NCBI RefSeq assembly: GCF_900207575.1
Contig: NZ_OAOQ01000002.1
Location: 300,587 to 364,586 of the forward strand
Direction: 5' to 3'
Source of the DNA: Cereibacter ovatus
GTDB lineage: Bacteria; Pseudomonadota; Alphaproteobacteria; Rhodobacterales; Rhodobacteraceae
Length of the DNA: 64,000 nt
Both the position numbers and the translations under genes were made by a program. The notes below the pieces were generated by a model. It did not search any database, had not been told where the DNA came from, and saw only the letters and a program-made list of their open reading frames with translations. Below, piece by piece: positions 1-9,259 of the stretch. How positions within the stretch are numbered: position 1 is the stretch's first letter; the number at the start of each line of letters is the position of its first letter.

Positions 1-1322
1 CGCAAGAAGGCCGCGCGAAACCCGTCCGAGGTGAACATGCCGTGCAGGTAGCTGCCCGTCACGCGGCCATCGGGCGAACTTGCGCCCTCGGGGCGGCCCT
101 CGACATGGGCGAAAGGGCGGGCGCAGTCGGGGCCGTCGGTGGCGCCTATGTGGATCTCATAGCCTTCGATCGCCTCGGCCGTCGCCGCATGGCGGGCCGC
201 GATCCGTGTCAGCCGCTTGTCGGGGGTCATCACGGTTTCCACATCCAGAAGGCCAAGGCCCCGGGTCACGCCCGGCTCTCCTTCAAGGCCCAGAGGATCG
301 GCCACGCTGCGGCCAAGCATCTGATATCCCCCACAGATCCCCAGAATGCGCCCGCCGCGGCGGTGATGCGCGATCAGATCCACATCCCAGCCCTGCGACC
401 GCAGAAAGGCCAGATCGCCGCGGGTGGATTTGGTGCCGGGCAGGATCACCAGCGCGGCATTGGCCGGGATCGGCTGGCCGGGGCGCACCATGACCACCGT
501 CAGCCCCGGTTCCTGCTTCAGCGGATCAAGATCGTCGAAATTCGCCACGCGCGAAAACGCCAGCCACGCCACCGTGACCGGCCCGGTCCGGGTGGGGGTC
601 TTCATGTCCAGGGCATCCTCGGCCGGAAGCAGCGCCGCCTGCGGAAAGAACGGCACCACGCCAAAGCCGCGCCAGCCGGTATGCGTCTCGATCAGGCGAT
701 AGCCGTCGTCGAACAGGCGGACGTCGCCGCGGAACTTGTTGACCAGAAAGCCCGCGACCATCGCTGCATCCTCGGGGTCGATCACCGCCCTGGTACCGAC
801 GATCTGCGCGATTACGCCGCCACGGTCGATGTCGCCGGCCAGCACCACCGGCACATCCGCTGCCCGTGCAAAGCCCATGTTGGCAATGTCGCCCGTCCGC
901 AGGTTGACCTCGGCCGGGCTGCCGGCGCCTTCCACGATCACCAGATCGTGCGCGGCCGTCAGCCGGGCGAAGCTGTCCAGCACCGGCGCCATCAGTGCGG
1001 GCTTGCGGTCGAACCAGTCGCGCGCCTTCAGCGTGCCCACGCGCCGGCCCTGCACGATCACCTGCGATCCCTGATCGCTTTCGGGTTTCAGCAGCACCGG
1101 GTTCATGTCGGTCAGCGGCTCCAGCCCCGCGGCGCGGGCCTGAAGCGCCTGCGCGCGGCCGATCTCGCCGCCGTCGGCGGTTACGGCGGCATTGTTCGAC
1201 ATGTTCTGCGGCTTGAACGGGGCTACCGACAGCCCCCGCCGCAACGCCGCCCGGCACAGCCCCGCCACCAGCAGCGATTTGCCCACATCCGAGCCGGTTC
1301 CCTGGATCATCAGTGCCGGCAT
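1..1322 (-). CDS. cobQ: Cobyric acid synthase CobQ, 3' end outside window
   Basis: CobQ amidates carboxylates b, d, e and g of adenosylcobyrinate a,c-diamide using glutamine and ATP in cobalamin synthesis. About 440 codons are visible of a family near 480-490. The N-terminus carries the dethiobiotin-synthetase-like P-loop GTGSDVGKS (residues 8-16). The class I glutamine amidotransferase domain shows the nucleophile Cys about 330 in [10 protein letters not shown] and the catalytic His about 427 in GSYLHG, close to the window edge, so only the extreme C-terminus is missing. The ATG at 1322 follows AAGGGG at a rather long spacing; a 14-codon ORF with a better ribosome site overlaps this start. 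It is separated from the other cobalamin genes here (12319-14549) by nap and pqq. No B12 box is visible upstream. The product call is secure. Confidence 0.95.
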   Translation of the reverse strand, partial: MPALMIQGTGSDVGKSLLVAGLCRAALRRGLSVAPFKPQNMSNNAAVTADGGEIGRAQALQARAAGLEPLTDMNPVLLKPESDQGSQVIVQGRRVGTLKARDWFDRKPALMAPVLDSFARLTAAHDLVIVEGAGSPAEVNLRTGDIANMGFARAADVPVVLAGDIDRGGVIAQIVGTRAVIDPEDAAMVAGFLVNKFRGDVRLFDDGYRLIETHTGWRGFGVVPFFPQAALLPAEDALDMKTPTRTGPVTVAWLAFSRVANFDDLDPLKQEPGLTVVMVRPGQPIPANAALVILPGTKSTRGDLAFLRSQGWDVDLIAHHRRGGRILGICGGYQMLGRSVADPLGLEGEPGVTRGLGLLDVETVMTPDKRLTRIAARHAATAEAIEGYEIHIGATDGPDCARPFAHVEGRPEGASSPDGRVTGSYLHGMFTSDGFRAAFL

Positions 1323-1354
1323 GGCTGGTGCCCCTTGTGCTGGTGTCGGTTCAT
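1310..1354 (-). CDS. Putative 14-aa His/Cys-rich leader ORF overlapping cobQ start
   Basis: The ORF reads [14 protein letters not shown] and stops with TGA 13 bases inside cobQ, in another frame. It is preceded by AGGAG at good spacing, a better ribosome site than the one in front of cobQ. Four His and one Cys in 14 residues is unusual and could bind a metal. It may be a translational-coupling leader for cobQ, or chance. There is no comparative evidence in hand. Confidence 0.3.
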   Translation of the reverse strand: MNRHQHKGHQPCRH

Positions 1355-1731
1355 CGCGCGCTCCTGTCGGTGGGGCGGTTCTGGCCGTTATGCCGCGATT
1401 TGCCAAGAGCGGGCGGTCTGCAAAAAGGGGGGCGTTCTGCCGGCACAGCGCCGCCCAGGGCTCCTTTTCCGACAGAATCGTTTGCCGCGCGCTGGCGGGA
1501 TTTCACCCGGATTGGCGGTCCGGCTGTGGTTCTTGCGTCATGGCCGACTGAGTCCCTGTGTTGCAACCATGGCGATAAAAAAACAGGAAAATATAGGGTT
1601 AAATGATCGCTTCTGGAATCGTTCAACTTTGAACCGTTGCCTTGATGCAGATCAAGGTTGCGGCGGCGCGTCGCAGGCTAACTGACCCTTACTAAATGGA
1701 CAAGACGCCAGAACCTTATCCAGCCAGTCCG
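1355..1731. other. Intergenic region between cobQ and napF
   Basis: This divergent spacer contains no convincing gene; open frames reaching into it are antisense to cobQ. It is A+T-rich around 1570-1630, unlike its surroundings, as expected for promoter DNA. It carries the FNR-type box at 1642-1655. The cobQ promoter should also lie here, but I cannot place it. Confidence 0.6.
1642..1655 (+). promoter_or_regulatory. FNR/FnrL-type box upstream of napF
   Basis: TTGATGCAGATCAA is a perfect match to the FNR-family consensus TTGAT-N4-ATCAA. If it acts as a class II site centred at -41.5, transcription would begin near 1690, leaving about a 40-nt leader before the ATG at 1732. This predicts induction of nap under low oxygen by FnrL or a relative such as Dnr/NnrR. 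The protein itself is not encoded in the window. Confidence 0.85.
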
Positions 1732-2229
1732 ATGACCGATCCCTCCGCCCGCCGCGATCTTCTGCGCGGCCGATTCACCGCAACCGCCGTTCCGCGCCCG
1801 CCGGGGGCGCTGGCAGGGCTTGCCTTTGGCGAAGCCTGCACCGGCTGCGGCGACTGCGCCCGGGCCTGCGGTGCGGCGATCATCCTGTGCGACGGCGAAG
1901 GGTTGCCGGTGGTGGACATGCGCGAGGGCGGCTGCACCTTCTGCGGCGATTGCACCCGCGCCTGCCCGACCGGGGCGCTGATGCCGGGGGCGCCATGGCC
2001 ATGGCGGGCCGAGGCAGGCCCCGCCTGCCTTGACGCAAATGGCATCCAGTGCCGCGCCTGCGAGGATTTCTGCGATGCCGCCGCGATCCGCTTTCGCCCG
2101 ATGATCGGCGGCCGCGCCCGCCCGGTGATCGACCCCGAGACCTGCACCGGCTGCGGCGCCTGCGTCGCGCCATGTCCCGCCGGGGCGATCAGCCTTTCCC
2201 CCCTCACTTCGGAGATCCGGCCATGCTGA
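1732..2229 (+). CDS. napF: Ferredoxin-type protein NapF
   Basis: NapF is a cytoplasmic iron-sulfur protein that helps mature NapA before export. From the ATG at 1732 it has 165 residues, close to E. coli NapF (164), and begins with the family-like SARRDLLRGRF segment. Four [4Fe-4S]-type cysteine groups are visible: CTGCGDCARAC, CTFCGDCTRACP, CRACEDFC and CTGCGACVAPCP. An in-frame ATG at 1696 would add 12 residues but would lie almost at the predicted transcription start, so 1732 is preferred; neither has a strong ribosome site. The gene overlaps napD by 7 bases. It is the first gene of napFDAGHBC. Confidence 0.9.
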   Translation: MTDPSARRDLLRGRFTATAVPRPPGALAGLAFGEACTGCGDCARACGAAIILCDGEGLPVVDMREGGCTFCGDCTRACPTGALMPGAPWPWRAEAGPACLDANGIQCRACEDFCDAAAIRFRPMIGGRARPVIDPETCTGCGACVAPCPAGAISLSPLTSEIRPC

Positions 2230-2483
2230 ACATCTGCGGCTGTCTCGTCCAGACGCTGCCCGAACTGACGCCGGCGGTGATCGCGGCCATCGATGCGACC
2301 GAGGGCGGCGCCGTTCATGCCCATGAGCCGGGCCGGATCGTCGTCACCATCGAGGATACCGCCACGCGCCGCGCCTCGGATCAGATCATGGATCTGCACC
2401 AGATCCCCGGCGTGCTGGGCGTGACCCTTGCCTACCACCATTTCGAGGCGCTCGCCGATGACGCGCCCGCCACCCTTTCCTGA
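2223..2483 (+). CDS. napD: NapA signal-peptide chaperone NapD
   Basis: NapD is a small ferredoxin-fold chaperone that binds the Tat signal of NapA and delays export until the Mo-bis-MGD cofactor is inserted. The product has 86 residues, typical of the family, with the conserved start LNICGCLVQ and the later [15 protein letters not shown] segment. Its start lies inside the end of napF, implying translational coupling, and it stops 13 bases before the napA ATG. Confidence 0.93.
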   Translation: MLNICGCLVQTLPELTPAVIAAIDATEGGAVHAHEPGRIVVTIEDTATRRASDQIMDLHQIPGVLGVTLAYHHFEALADDAPATLS

Positions 2484-2496
2484 CGGGAGATCCCAG

Positions 2497-4986
2497 ATGA
2501 CCCTTACATCCTCGCGCCGCAGCTTCCTGAAGGCGACCGCCGCCGCGGCGACGGCCTCGGCCGCCGGTATCCCGCTTGCCGCCCCCGTCGCCGCCGCCGC
2601 GCCCGACAGCGAACTGCGCTGGGACAAGGCCGCCTGCCGGTTCTGCGGCACCGGTTGTTCGGTGCTGGTGGGCGTGAAAGAGGGCCGCGTGGTGGCGACG
2701 CAGGGCGACCCCGAAGCGCCGGTGAACCGCGGGCTGAACTGCATCAAGGGCTATTTCCTGTCCAAGATCATGTATGGTCAGGACCGGCTGACCACGCCGC
2801 TTCTGCGCAAGACCAATGGCGTTTATGACAAGAACGGCGAATTTGTCCCGGTGTCGTGGGACGAGGCGTTCGACATCATGGCCGAGAAGTGGAAGGCCAC
2901 GCTGAAGGCCAAGGGCCCCGAGGCCATCGGCATGTTCGGCTCGGGTCAGTGGACGATCTGGGAAGGCTACGCCGCCGCGAAGCTGATGAAGGCGGGGTTC
3001 CGGTCGAACAACCTTGATCCCAACGCGCGGCACTGCATGGCCTCGGCCGTCGCGGGCTTCATGCGCACCTTCGGCATCGACGAGCCGATGGGCTGCTATG
3101 ACGATCTCGAGGCCGCGGACACCTTCGTGCTCTGGGGGTCGAACATGGCCGAGATGCACCCGATCCTGTGGTCGCGCATGACCGACACGCGCCTGACCAG
3201 ACCGGGCTGCGAGGTGCATGTGCTGTCGACCTATGAACACCGCTCGTTCGAGCTGGCCGACAACGGCATGGTGTTCACGCCCCAGACCGACCTTGCGATC
3301 CTGAACTATATCGCGAACCACATCATCCAGACCGATGCGGTGAACTGGGATTTCGTCAACAAGCACACGACGTTCTTCAAGACCAAGACCGACATCGGCT
3401 ATGGCCTGCGCCCGACCCATGCGCTGGAAGAAGGTGTGGACCCCAAGACCACCGGCGACATGGAGCCGATCACCTTCGAGGAGTTCAAGGCCGCCGTCGC
3501 GGATTACACGCTGGAAAAGGTCGCCGCGCTGTCGGGTGTGCCGGCTGAAAAGCTGGAACGGCTGGCCAAGCAATATGCCGACCCGAACCGCAAGGTCATG
3601 TCGCTTTGGACCATGGGCTTCAACCAGCACACCCGTGGCTCTTGGGTGAACTCGAACTGCTACAACGTCCACCTTCTGGTCGGAAAGATCGCGGAGCCGG
3701 GCAATTCGCCGTTCTCGCTGACGGGGCAGCCCTCGGCCTGTGGCACCGCGCGCGAGGTGGGCACGTTCTCGCACCGGCTGCCGGCGGACATGGTGGTGAC
3801 GAACCCCGAACACCGCCACCATGCCGAAGACATCTGGGGCCTGCCCGCGGGCACCATCCCCGAAAAGGTCGGCGCCCATGCGGTGCTTCAGAACCGGATG
3901 CTGAAAGACGGCAAGATCAACGCCTACTGGGTGCAGTGCAACAACAACATGCAGGCCGCGCCCAACATGAACGAGGAAGGCTGGCCGGGCTATCGCAACC
4001 CGGAAAACTTCATCGTCGTGTCCGATCCCTATCCGACCGTGACCGCACTGGCCGCCGACCTGATCCTGCCCACCGCGATGTGGGTGGAAAAGGAAGGCGC
4101 CTATGGCAACGCCGAACGCCGCACCCAGTTCTGGCGCCAGCAGGTGCAGGCCCCGGGCGAGGCGAAGTCCGACCTGTGGCAGCTTGTCGAGTTTTCAAAA
4201 CGCTTCACCACCGACGAGGTCTGGCCGGCCGAGCTTCTGGACCAGAAGCCCGAACTGCGCGGGCGCACGCTTTTTGACGTGCTTTATGCCAATGGCGTGG
4301 TGAACCGCTTCCCGGTGACCGAGACCGCCGAAGGCTTCGAGAACGACGAAAGCCGGCACTTTGGCTTCTATCTGCAAAAGGGCCTGTTCGAGGAATACGC
4401 CATCTTCGGCCGCGACCATGGCCACGATCTGGCCGAGTTCCAGACCTATCATCAGGCCCGCGGCCTGCGCTGGCCGGTCGTGGACGGCAAGGAAACGCTG
4501 TACCGCTTCCGCGAGGGCTATGACCCCTATGTGAAGGCCGGCGAGGGCGTGCGCTTCTACGGCAACAAGGACGGCAAGGCCAAGATCATCTTCGCCCCCT
4601 ACGAGCCGCCGGCCGAGGTTCCGGATGCCGAATATGACCTGTGGCTTGGCACCGGCCGGGTGCTGGAACACTGGCACTCTGGCTCGATGACGCGGCGGGT
4701 GCCGGAACTGCACAAGGCGTTCCCGTCGGCGGTGACCTTCATGCACCCCGAAGATGCGGCAGAGCGCGGCCTGAAGCGCGGTCAGGAAATCGCGATCACC
4801 ACCCGCCGCGGCCGGATGCTGAGCCGGGTCGAGACACGCGGCCGCAACAAGATGCCGAAGGGCATGATCTTCATCCCGTGGTTCGACGAACATCAGCTGG
4901 TGAACCAGCTGACGCTGGATGCGACCTGCCCGATCTCGAAAGAGGCCGACTTCAAGAAATGCGCCTGCAAGGTGGAGCGCGTCTGA
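2497..4986 (+). CDS. napA: Periplasmic nitrate reductase catalytic subunit NapA
   Basis: NapA reduces nitrate to nitrite in the periplasm with Mo-bis-MGD and one [4Fe-4S] cluster. From the ATG at 2497 (GGGAGA ahead) it has 829 residues, against 828 in E. coli. The N-terminus is a Tat signal with SRRSFLK and an Ala-rich h-region. Cluster ligands are Cys47, Cys50, Cys54 (CRFCGTGC) and Cys82; the molybdenum ligand is Cys180 in ARHCMAS. The C-terminal molybdopterin dinucleotide-binding domain begins around residue 710. An ATG further upstream would place extra residues before the twin arginines and is rejected. The key motifs are intact, so the enzyme should be functional. Confidence 0.98.
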   Translation: MTLTSSRRSFLKATAAAATASAAGIPLAAPVAAAAPDSELRWDKAACRFCGTGCSVLVGVKEGRVVATQGDPEAPVNRGLNCIKGYFLSKIMYGQDRLTTPLLRKTNGVYDKNGEFVPVSWDEAFDIMAEKWKATLKAKGPEAIGMFGSGQWTIWEGYAAAKLMKAGFRSNNLDPNARHCMASAVAGFMRTFGIDEPMGCYDDLEAADTFVLWGSNMAEMHPILWSRMTDTRLTRPGCEVHVLSTYEHRSFELADNGMVFTPQTDLAILNYIANHIIQTDAVNWDFVNKHTTFFKTKTDIGYGLRPTHALEEGVDPKTTGDMEPITFEEFKAAVADYTLEKVAALSGVPAEKLERLAKQYADPNRKVMSLWTMGFNQHTRGSWVNSNCYNVHLLVGKIAEPGNSPFSLTGQPSACGTAREVGTFSHRLPADMVVTNPEHRHHAEDIWGLPAGTIPEKVGAHAVLQNRMLKDGKINAYWVQCNNNMQAAPNMNEEGWPGYRNPENFIVVSDPYPTVTALAADLILPTAMWVEKEGAYGNAERRTQFWRQQVQAPGEAKSDLWQLVEFSKRFTTDEVWPAELLDQKPELRGRTLFDVLYANGVVNRFPVTETAEGFENDESRHFGFYLQKGLFEEYAIFGRDHGHDLAEFQTYHQARGLRWPVVDGKETLYRFREGYDPYVKAGEGVRFYGNKDGKAKIIFAPYEPPAEVPDAEYDLWLGTGRVLEHWHSGSMTRRVPELHKAFPSAVTFMHPEDAAERGLKRGQEIAITTRRGRMLSRVETRGRNKMPKGMIFIPWFDEHQLVNQLTLDATCPISKEADFKKCACKVERV

Positions 4987-4987
4987 C

Positions 4988-5782
4988 ATGGCCCCCCGCC
5001 GCCCCGCCCCGCCGATCGACCGCCGCCGCTTCCTGACGGATGCGGCACGGGCGGCGGCCGGCTGCGCGGTGGCGGGCAGCCTTCTGGCGCTTTACGCCCG
5101 CGATGCAAGGGCGCTTCCGGCCGAGGCCCTGCGCCCGCCGGGGGCGCTGGACGAGCCCGACTTTCTGGCCGCCTGCATCCGCTGCGGCCTGTGTGTGCGC
5201 GACTGTCCCTATGACACGCTGTCGCTGGCCGATCTGGGCGAGGGGGCGGCCACCGGCACGCCCTTTTTCACCGCCCGTCAGATCCCCTGCGAGATGTGCG
5301 ACGACATTCCCTGCGTGAAAGCCTGCCCGACCGGCGCGCTGGACCCGGCGCTGACCGATATCGACGATGCGAAGATGGGCGTGGCGGTGCTGGTGGATCA
5401 GGAAAACTGCCTGAACGCGCTGGGGCTGCGCTGCGATGTCTGCTATCGCGTCTGCCCGGCGATCGACAAGGCGATCACGCTGGACCGGATGCACAACGAA
5501 CGCTCGGGGCATCACGCGATCTTTCTGCCCACCGTTCATGCCGAACACTGCACCGGCTGCGGCAAGTGCGAACAGGCCTGCGTCCTGCCCGAAGCCACGA
5601 TCAAGGTGCTGCCGATCCGACTGGCCCGCGGCAAGGCTGCCGAACACTATCGGCTGGGCTGGGAAGAGATGGAACGCAAGGGCGGCCCGGTGGTCGAAGG
5701 CATCATCGACCTGCCGGACCGGCTGCCCGAAGAGGCCCCGGATTTCGCCCCCCTGATGAAACTGCCGGGGACAGGACAATGA
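4988..5782 (+). CDS. napG: Quinol dehydrogenase ferredoxin subunit NapG
   Basis: NapG is a periplasmic four-cluster ferredoxin that, with membrane NapH, moves electrons from quinol toward NapC/NapB/NapA. It has 264 residues, a Tat-type start (DRRRFL then a hydrophobic Ala-rich stretch) and cysteine groups [35 protein letters not shown] and [11 protein letters not shown]. It starts one base after the napA stop, and its TGA overlaps the napH ATG in ATGA. NapG is standard in E. coli-type nap operons but absent from the textbook Rhodobacter/Paracoccus napEDABC operon. Confidence 0.95.
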   Translation: MAPRRPAPPIDRRRFLTDAARAAAGCAVAGSLLALYARDARALPAEALRPPGALDEPDFLAACIRCGLCVRDCPYDTLSLADLGEGAATGTPFFTARQIPCEMCDDIPCVKACPTGALDPALTDIDDAKMGVAVLVDQENCLNALGLRCDVCYRVCPAIDKAITLDRMHNERSGHHAIFLPTVHAEHCTGCGKCEQACVLPEATIKVLPIRLARGKAAEHYRLGWEEMERKGGPVVEGIIDLPDRLPEEAPDFAPLMKLPGTGQ

Positions 5783-6690
5783 CCGACAAGTTGACCCCCG
5801 GCCGGGATGCCGTCAGACGCAAGGGCTGGCTGGGCGCCCATCGCTGGCTGATCCTGCGGCGGCTGTCGCAGGCGGTCTTTCTGGGCATTTTCCTTCTGGG
5901 GCCATGGGCGGGGATCTGGTGGGTCAAGGGCGACCTTGCCGGTTCGATGACCTTTGACGTGCTGCCGCTGACCGATCCGCTGATCCTGTTGCAGGGAATG
6001 GTGGCCGGGCACTGGCCGGAACTGACCGCGCTGACCGGCGCGCTGATCGTGCTGGCGGTCTATGCGCTGGTGGGCGGGCGGGTCTATTGTTCGTGGGTCT
6101 GCCCGGTCAATCCGGTGACGGATGCCGCGCATTGGCTTCATGCCCGGCTGGGCCTGCCCAAGGGCTGGCAACCCAAGGCGTCCACCCGGCTGTGGCTGCT
6201 TGGCACGGTGCTTGCCGTATCGGCCCTGACCGGCACGATTGCCTGGGAACTGGTGAACCCGGTCACCATGCTGCAACGCGGGATTGTGTTCGGCATGACC
6301 GCGGGCTGGGCGCTGATCGGGGCGGTGTTCCTGTTCGACCTCCTGCTGGCCCGGCGCGGCTGGTGCGGCCGGCTGTGCCCGGTCGGTGCCTTCTACGGGC
6401 TGGTGGGGCAGAAATCGGTGCTGCGTGTCTCGGCCGCCAACCGCGCCGCTTGCGACGACTGCATGGACTGTTTCGCCGTCTGCCCCGAGATGGCGGTCAT
6501 CACGCCTGCCCTGCGCGGGACCACGGCCGAAACGCCGCTGATCCTGTCGCCCGACTGCACCAATTGCGGGCGCTGCATCGACGTCTGTGCCCAGGACGTC
6601 TTTCGCTTCACCCACCGTTTCGACGCCCACCCCGCGCCGGGCCGGGCAGACCCCACCCCTTCGCCGGCCCGTCAGCGCCGCGCTGCATAA
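5779..6690 (+). CDS. napH: Quinol dehydrogenase membrane subunit NapH
   Basis: NapH is an integral membrane protein of the NapGH ubiquinol-oxidising module. The 303-residue product shows about four hydrophobic segments (around residues 28-48, 85-100, 138-155 and 170-195), the membrane-proximal cysteine motifs CSWVCP and CGRLCPVG, and two C-terminal [4Fe-4S] motifs, [12 protein letters not shown] and [11 protein letters not shown]. The ATG sits in an ATGA overlap with napG. The C-terminal tail after residue 275 is Pro/Arg-rich and unremarkable. Confidence 0.95.
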   Translation: MTDKLTPGRDAVRRKGWLGAHRWLILRRLSQAVFLGIFLLGPWAGIWWVKGDLAGSMTFDVLPLTDPLILLQGMVAGHWPELTALTGALIVLAVYALVGGRVYCSWVCPVNPVTDAAHWLHARLGLPKGWQPKASTRLWLLGTVLAVSALTGTIAWELVNPVTMLQRGIVFGMTAGWALIGAVFLFDLLLARRGWCGRLCPVGAFYGLVGQKSVLRVSAANRAACDDCMDCFAVCPEMAVITPALRGTTAETPLILSPDCTNCGRCIDVCAQDVFRFTHRFDAHPAPGRADPTPSPARQRRAA

Positions 6691-6711
6691 GATCACACGG
6701 AGACCCCAGCC

Positions 6712-7158
6712 ATGAAAAAGCTTGCCTTCCTTGGCGCCCTGGCCCTTCCGGCCATTGTTGTCGCCGGCCTTGCCCTTGCCCAGTCGGCGGCCGAAACCGG
6801 CGCGGGCGTCAAGTCGCTGCGCGGCGTGCAGCCCGACGTGGAACTGGATGTCGAGCCGGTGTTCCATCAGGAAAAGCAGCGGTTCGTGCGCAACTACCGG
6901 CTTCAGCCGCCGCTGATCCCGCATTCGATCGACAAGTATCAGATCGACATGAGGGCCAACGAATGCCTTGCCTGCCACGATTGGAAGAACGCCGGCAACC
7001 GTGGCGCGCCGACGCTGTCGATGACCCATTACACCGACCGCGACGGCATCCAGACCGAAAACGTCGCCTCGCGTCGCTGGTTCTGCAACCAGTGCCATGT
7101 TCCGCAGGCCGATGCGCCGGCGCTGGTGGAAAACCTTTTCCACTCGCTTGGGCAATAA
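6712..7158 (+). CDS. napB: Diheme cytochrome c NapB, nitrate reductase small subunit
   Basis: NapB is the periplasmic diheme electron-transfer partner of NapA. The 148-residue product has a Sec signal peptide ending near LALAQSA and two c-type heme motifs, CLACH (Cys85, Cys88, His89) and CNQCH (Cys125, Cys128, His129). The segment HSIDKYQI and the TLSMTHY region between the hemes are typical of NapB. It starts 21 bases after napH behind GGAGA. Confidence 0.96.
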   Translation: MKKLAFLGALALPAIVVAGLALAQSAAETGAGVKSLRGVQPDVELDVEPVFHQEKQRFVRNYRLQPPLIPHSIDKYQIDMRANECLACHDWKNAGNRGAPTLSMTHYTDRDGIQTENVASRRWFCNQCHVPQADAPALVENLFHSLGQ

Positions 7159-7180
7159 GGCGCGGCAGGGGAGAGCGACG

Positions 7181-7891
7181 ATGAAACGCACTGACACTGC
7201 CGCCCGACCGGGCCTTCCGCGCCGGATCTGGCGGTTTCTGGCCTCGCCCTCGGGGGTGATCTCGGTCGGCGTTCTGGCCTTCGGCGGCTTCGCTGCCGGC
7301 GTGCTGTTCTGGGGCGGCTTTCACACCGCGCTGGAAATGACCAACAACGAACAGTTCTGCATCTCGTGTCACGAGATGAAGGACAACGTCTATGCCGAGT
7401 ATCAGGGCACCATCCACCAGAACAACGCATCCGGCGTGCGGGCGACCTGCCCCGATTGCCATGTTCCGAAAGAGTGGGGCCCGAAGATGCTGCGCAAGAT
7501 CAAGGCATCAAAGGAACTTTACGGCCACTTCGTCACCCAGTCGATCTGGACCGAGCAGAAGTTCAACGAAAAGCGCATCGATCTTGCCGCCAACGAATGG
7601 GCGCGGATGAAGTCGAACGACAGCCACGAATGCCGCAACTGTCACAACTTCGGTTTCATGGACTTTACGCTTCAGGAAAACCGCGCCGCGGCCGATCACC
7701 AGACGGCCATCGACGGCGGCAAGACCTGCATCGACTGCCATCAGGGCATCGCGCATGACCTGCCGGCGAACTATCTCGACCGCTATCGCGAGGTGGTCAC
7801 CGATCTGGAAAACCGCGGCGTGATCCCGCGCGCAAGCCAGCCAGAGGTGGCGGCGGTCTCGGCCTTTGTGGGCGAAACCCGGCTTGACTGA
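7181..7891 (+). CDS. napC: Tetraheme cytochrome c quinol dehydrogenase NapC
   Basis: NapC of the NapC/NirT family oxidises quinol at the outer face of the membrane and feeds NapB. The 236-residue product has one N-terminal membrane anchor (about 22-48) and four CxxCH motifs starting at Cys60, Cys90, Cys151 and Cys183 (CISCH, CPDCH, CRNCH, CIDCH). The ATG at 7181 follows GGGGAGA. It is the last nap gene and is followed by an intrinsic terminator. With NapGH also present, the system has two possible quinol inputs, as in E. coli. Confidence 0.96.
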   Translation: MKRTDTAARPGLPRRIWRFLASPSGVISVGVLAFGGFAAGVLFWGGFHTALEMTNNEQFCISCHEMKDNVYAEYQGTIHQNNASGVRATCPDCHVPKEWGPKMLRKIKASKELYGHFVTQSIWTEQKFNEKRIDLAANEWARMKSNDSHECRNCHNFGFMDFTLQENRAAADHQTAIDGGKTCIDCHQGIAHDLPANYLDRYREVVTDLENRGVIPRASQPEVAAVSAFVGETRLD

Positions 7892-7928
7892 CGCCTGCTG
7901 ACCGGCCGGCCATCGACAAGAGGGGTGG

Positions 7929-7955
7929 GGGCGGTGCGGGGGCGCCGCCCTTTTT
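7929..7955 (+). terminator. Intrinsic terminator of the nap operon
   Basis: GGGCGG (7929-7934) pairs with CCGCCC (7945-7950), extended by a T-G and a G-C pair around a 6-base loop. TTTTT follows directly (7951-7955). It lies 37 bases after the napC stop and ends the operon before the LysR gene. Confidence 0.85.
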
Positions 7956-8054
7956 CGTTCACCGGTGTTTCCGGTCCGGCCTGTCCTCCCTTTGGCTGAG
8001 ATGACGGCGCGGCGTTCTGCTGTCAGGCTTGGCTGCCTACGGGGGGGGTCTGAC

Positions 8055-9059
8055 ATGCCAAAGCCGGAACGCGCCGCGGATGGGCCGGACCTGCGCCTTG
8101 TTGCGCAGGCGGGGCCGGAACTGACGCTGCGCAAGCTGCGCGCCTTCTGGGCGGTGGCGCAGTCGCAATCGCTGACCGGGGCTGCGAAGATCCTTGGCAT
8201 CGCGCAGCCGTCCTTGTCGCAGCAGATCATCGGGCTGGAACAGTCGCTGGGGGTGGCCCTGTTCACCCGCCGCTCGAACCGGATGATCCTGACCGAGGCC
8301 GGAATCCTGATGCTGCGCAAGGCCGAGCCGGTCCTGCGCGGGATGCAGGAGCTGGAAGATACGCTGGCCGCCTATGTCAGCGGGGCACGGCATCCCTTGC
8401 GCCTTGCGGGGGTGGAATCGCTTCTGCGCACCATCCTGCCCGAGGCGCTGCGCCATATGGATCTGGATGGCACCACTGAATGCGATCTGCTGGAAGGTGC
8501 CCCGGCCGATGTGCTGGAAATGCTGTATTCCCGCCGTGTCGACATCGGGCTTCTGGCGGCGAACTCGATCGCAGAGGCCAGCACCGGCTTTATCCAGATC
8601 CCGATCATGTCCGATCCCACCGTGCTGGCCGTGCCCGAGGCGCTGGATCTGGGCAAGGTGGCGCGGCTGTCGGACCTGTCCGACGATCATCAGGCGATCC
8701 TGAACGCCTCGATCCAGATCGCTTTCGGCAGCCAGCACAGCCGCCGCATCGAAAGCTGGTTCGCCGAGATGCTGCCGCAGAACCGCATGACCGCCCGCGT
8801 CCGCAGTTTTGAAACCGCGCTGTCGATGGTGCGCGCGGGTCTTGGCGTCTGCATCGTGCCGGCCTTGTCGGTGGGCGCCGCACCGGGGCTGCGGCTTTAC
8901 CATGCCGGGATCGAGCCGCGGCGCATCGTGGCGCTGATCCAGCCGGCCCAGCACCGTTCGGGCCGCCACGCGGCGGCGATCGCCGCGCTGCAAGCCGCCG
9001 GCCGCGAGATCCGCCTGCCGCCGATCGCGCCGCTGCCGCCGCTGCTGGCCCGCCCATAG
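8055..9059 (+). CDS. LysR-family transcriptional regulator between nap and pqq
   Basis: The 334-residue product has an N-terminal LysR winged helix (about residues 25-85, with LRKLRAFWAVAQSQSLTGAA and SQQIIGLEQSLG) and a substrate-binding effector domain (about 110-310). The ATG at 8055 follows a run of eight G; an upstream in-frame ATG at 7965 would add 30 residues of poor LysR likeness. It lies between the nap terminator and pqqA, on the same strand, 102 bases before pqqA. That position suggests control of pqq, but LysR regulators are usually divergent from their targets, so the target is inferred only. Confidence 0.85.
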   Translation: MPKPERAADGPDLRLVAQAGPELTLRKLRAFWAVAQSQSLTGAAKILGIAQPSLSQQIIGLEQSLGVALFTRRSNRMILTEAGILMLRKAEPVLRGMQELEDTLAAYVSGARHPLRLAGVESLLRTILPEALRHMDLDGTTECDLLEGAPADVLEMLYSRRVDIGLLAANSIAEASTGFIQIPIMSDPTVLAVPEALDLGKVARLSDLSDDHQAILNASIQIAFGSQHSRRIESWFAEMLPQNRMTARVRSFETALSMVRAGLGVCIVPALSVGAAPGLRLYHAGIEPRRIVALIQPAQHRSGRHAAAIAALQAAGREIRLPPIAPLPPLLARP

Positions 9060-9065
9060 GCTGGG

Positions 9066-9083
9066 CCTATCAGCAAGGATAGG
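9066..9083. promoter_or_regulatory. Inverted repeat between the LysR gene and pqqA
   Basis: CCTATC-AGCAAG-GATAGG has perfect 6-bp arms just after the LysR stop and about 80 bases before pqqA. There is no T tract, so an operator is more likely than a terminator. It is a candidate site for the adjacent LysR protein or another pqq regulator. Confidence 0.4.
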
Positions 9084-9161
9084 TGGCGACCTTTTGCCGC
9101 GCCCCCGATACTTCAAGACAGCCGCTTGCAAACGGCCCCATCGCAACAGAGGAGGATACCG

Positions 9162-9242
9162 ATGGCCTGGAAGACCCCGCGTTACGACGAGACCCCGGTC
9201 GGCATGGAAATCAACATGTATTCCTGCGCCAAGCGCAAGTGA
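9162..9242 (+). CDS. pqqA: PQQ precursor peptide PqqA
   Basis: PqqA is the 20-30 residue ribosomal precursor from which PQQ is built. The 26-residue peptide contains the invariant Glu16 and Tyr20 in GMEINMY, the two side chains that PqqE joins and that become the PQQ skeleton. AGAGGAGGA lies immediately upstream, an unusually strong ribosome site that suits a substrate needed in excess. It is the first gene of pqqABCDE and precedes pqqB by 17 bases. The short tail SCAKRK after Tyr20 is ordinary variation. Confidence 0.95.
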   Translation: MAWKTPRYDETPVGMEINMYSCAKRK

Positions 9243-9259
9243 TCCTGGGGCCTGCTGCG

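Noticed and set aside
1323-1560. Possible B12 riboswitch ahead of cobQ
   Set aside because: No B12 box (AGTCAGGAGACC type) or GCCACTG block is present on the minus strand here, unlike 14632-14800.
42-1685. 547-codon plus-strand open frame
   Set aside because: It is antisense to cobQ, whose motifs are unambiguous, and its predicted protein is His/Arg/Gln-rich, as expected for shadows in GC-rich DNA.
2386-3879. 497-codon minus-strand frame inside napA
   Set aside because: napA is certain on the plus strand; the antisense product is low-complexity and matches nothing.
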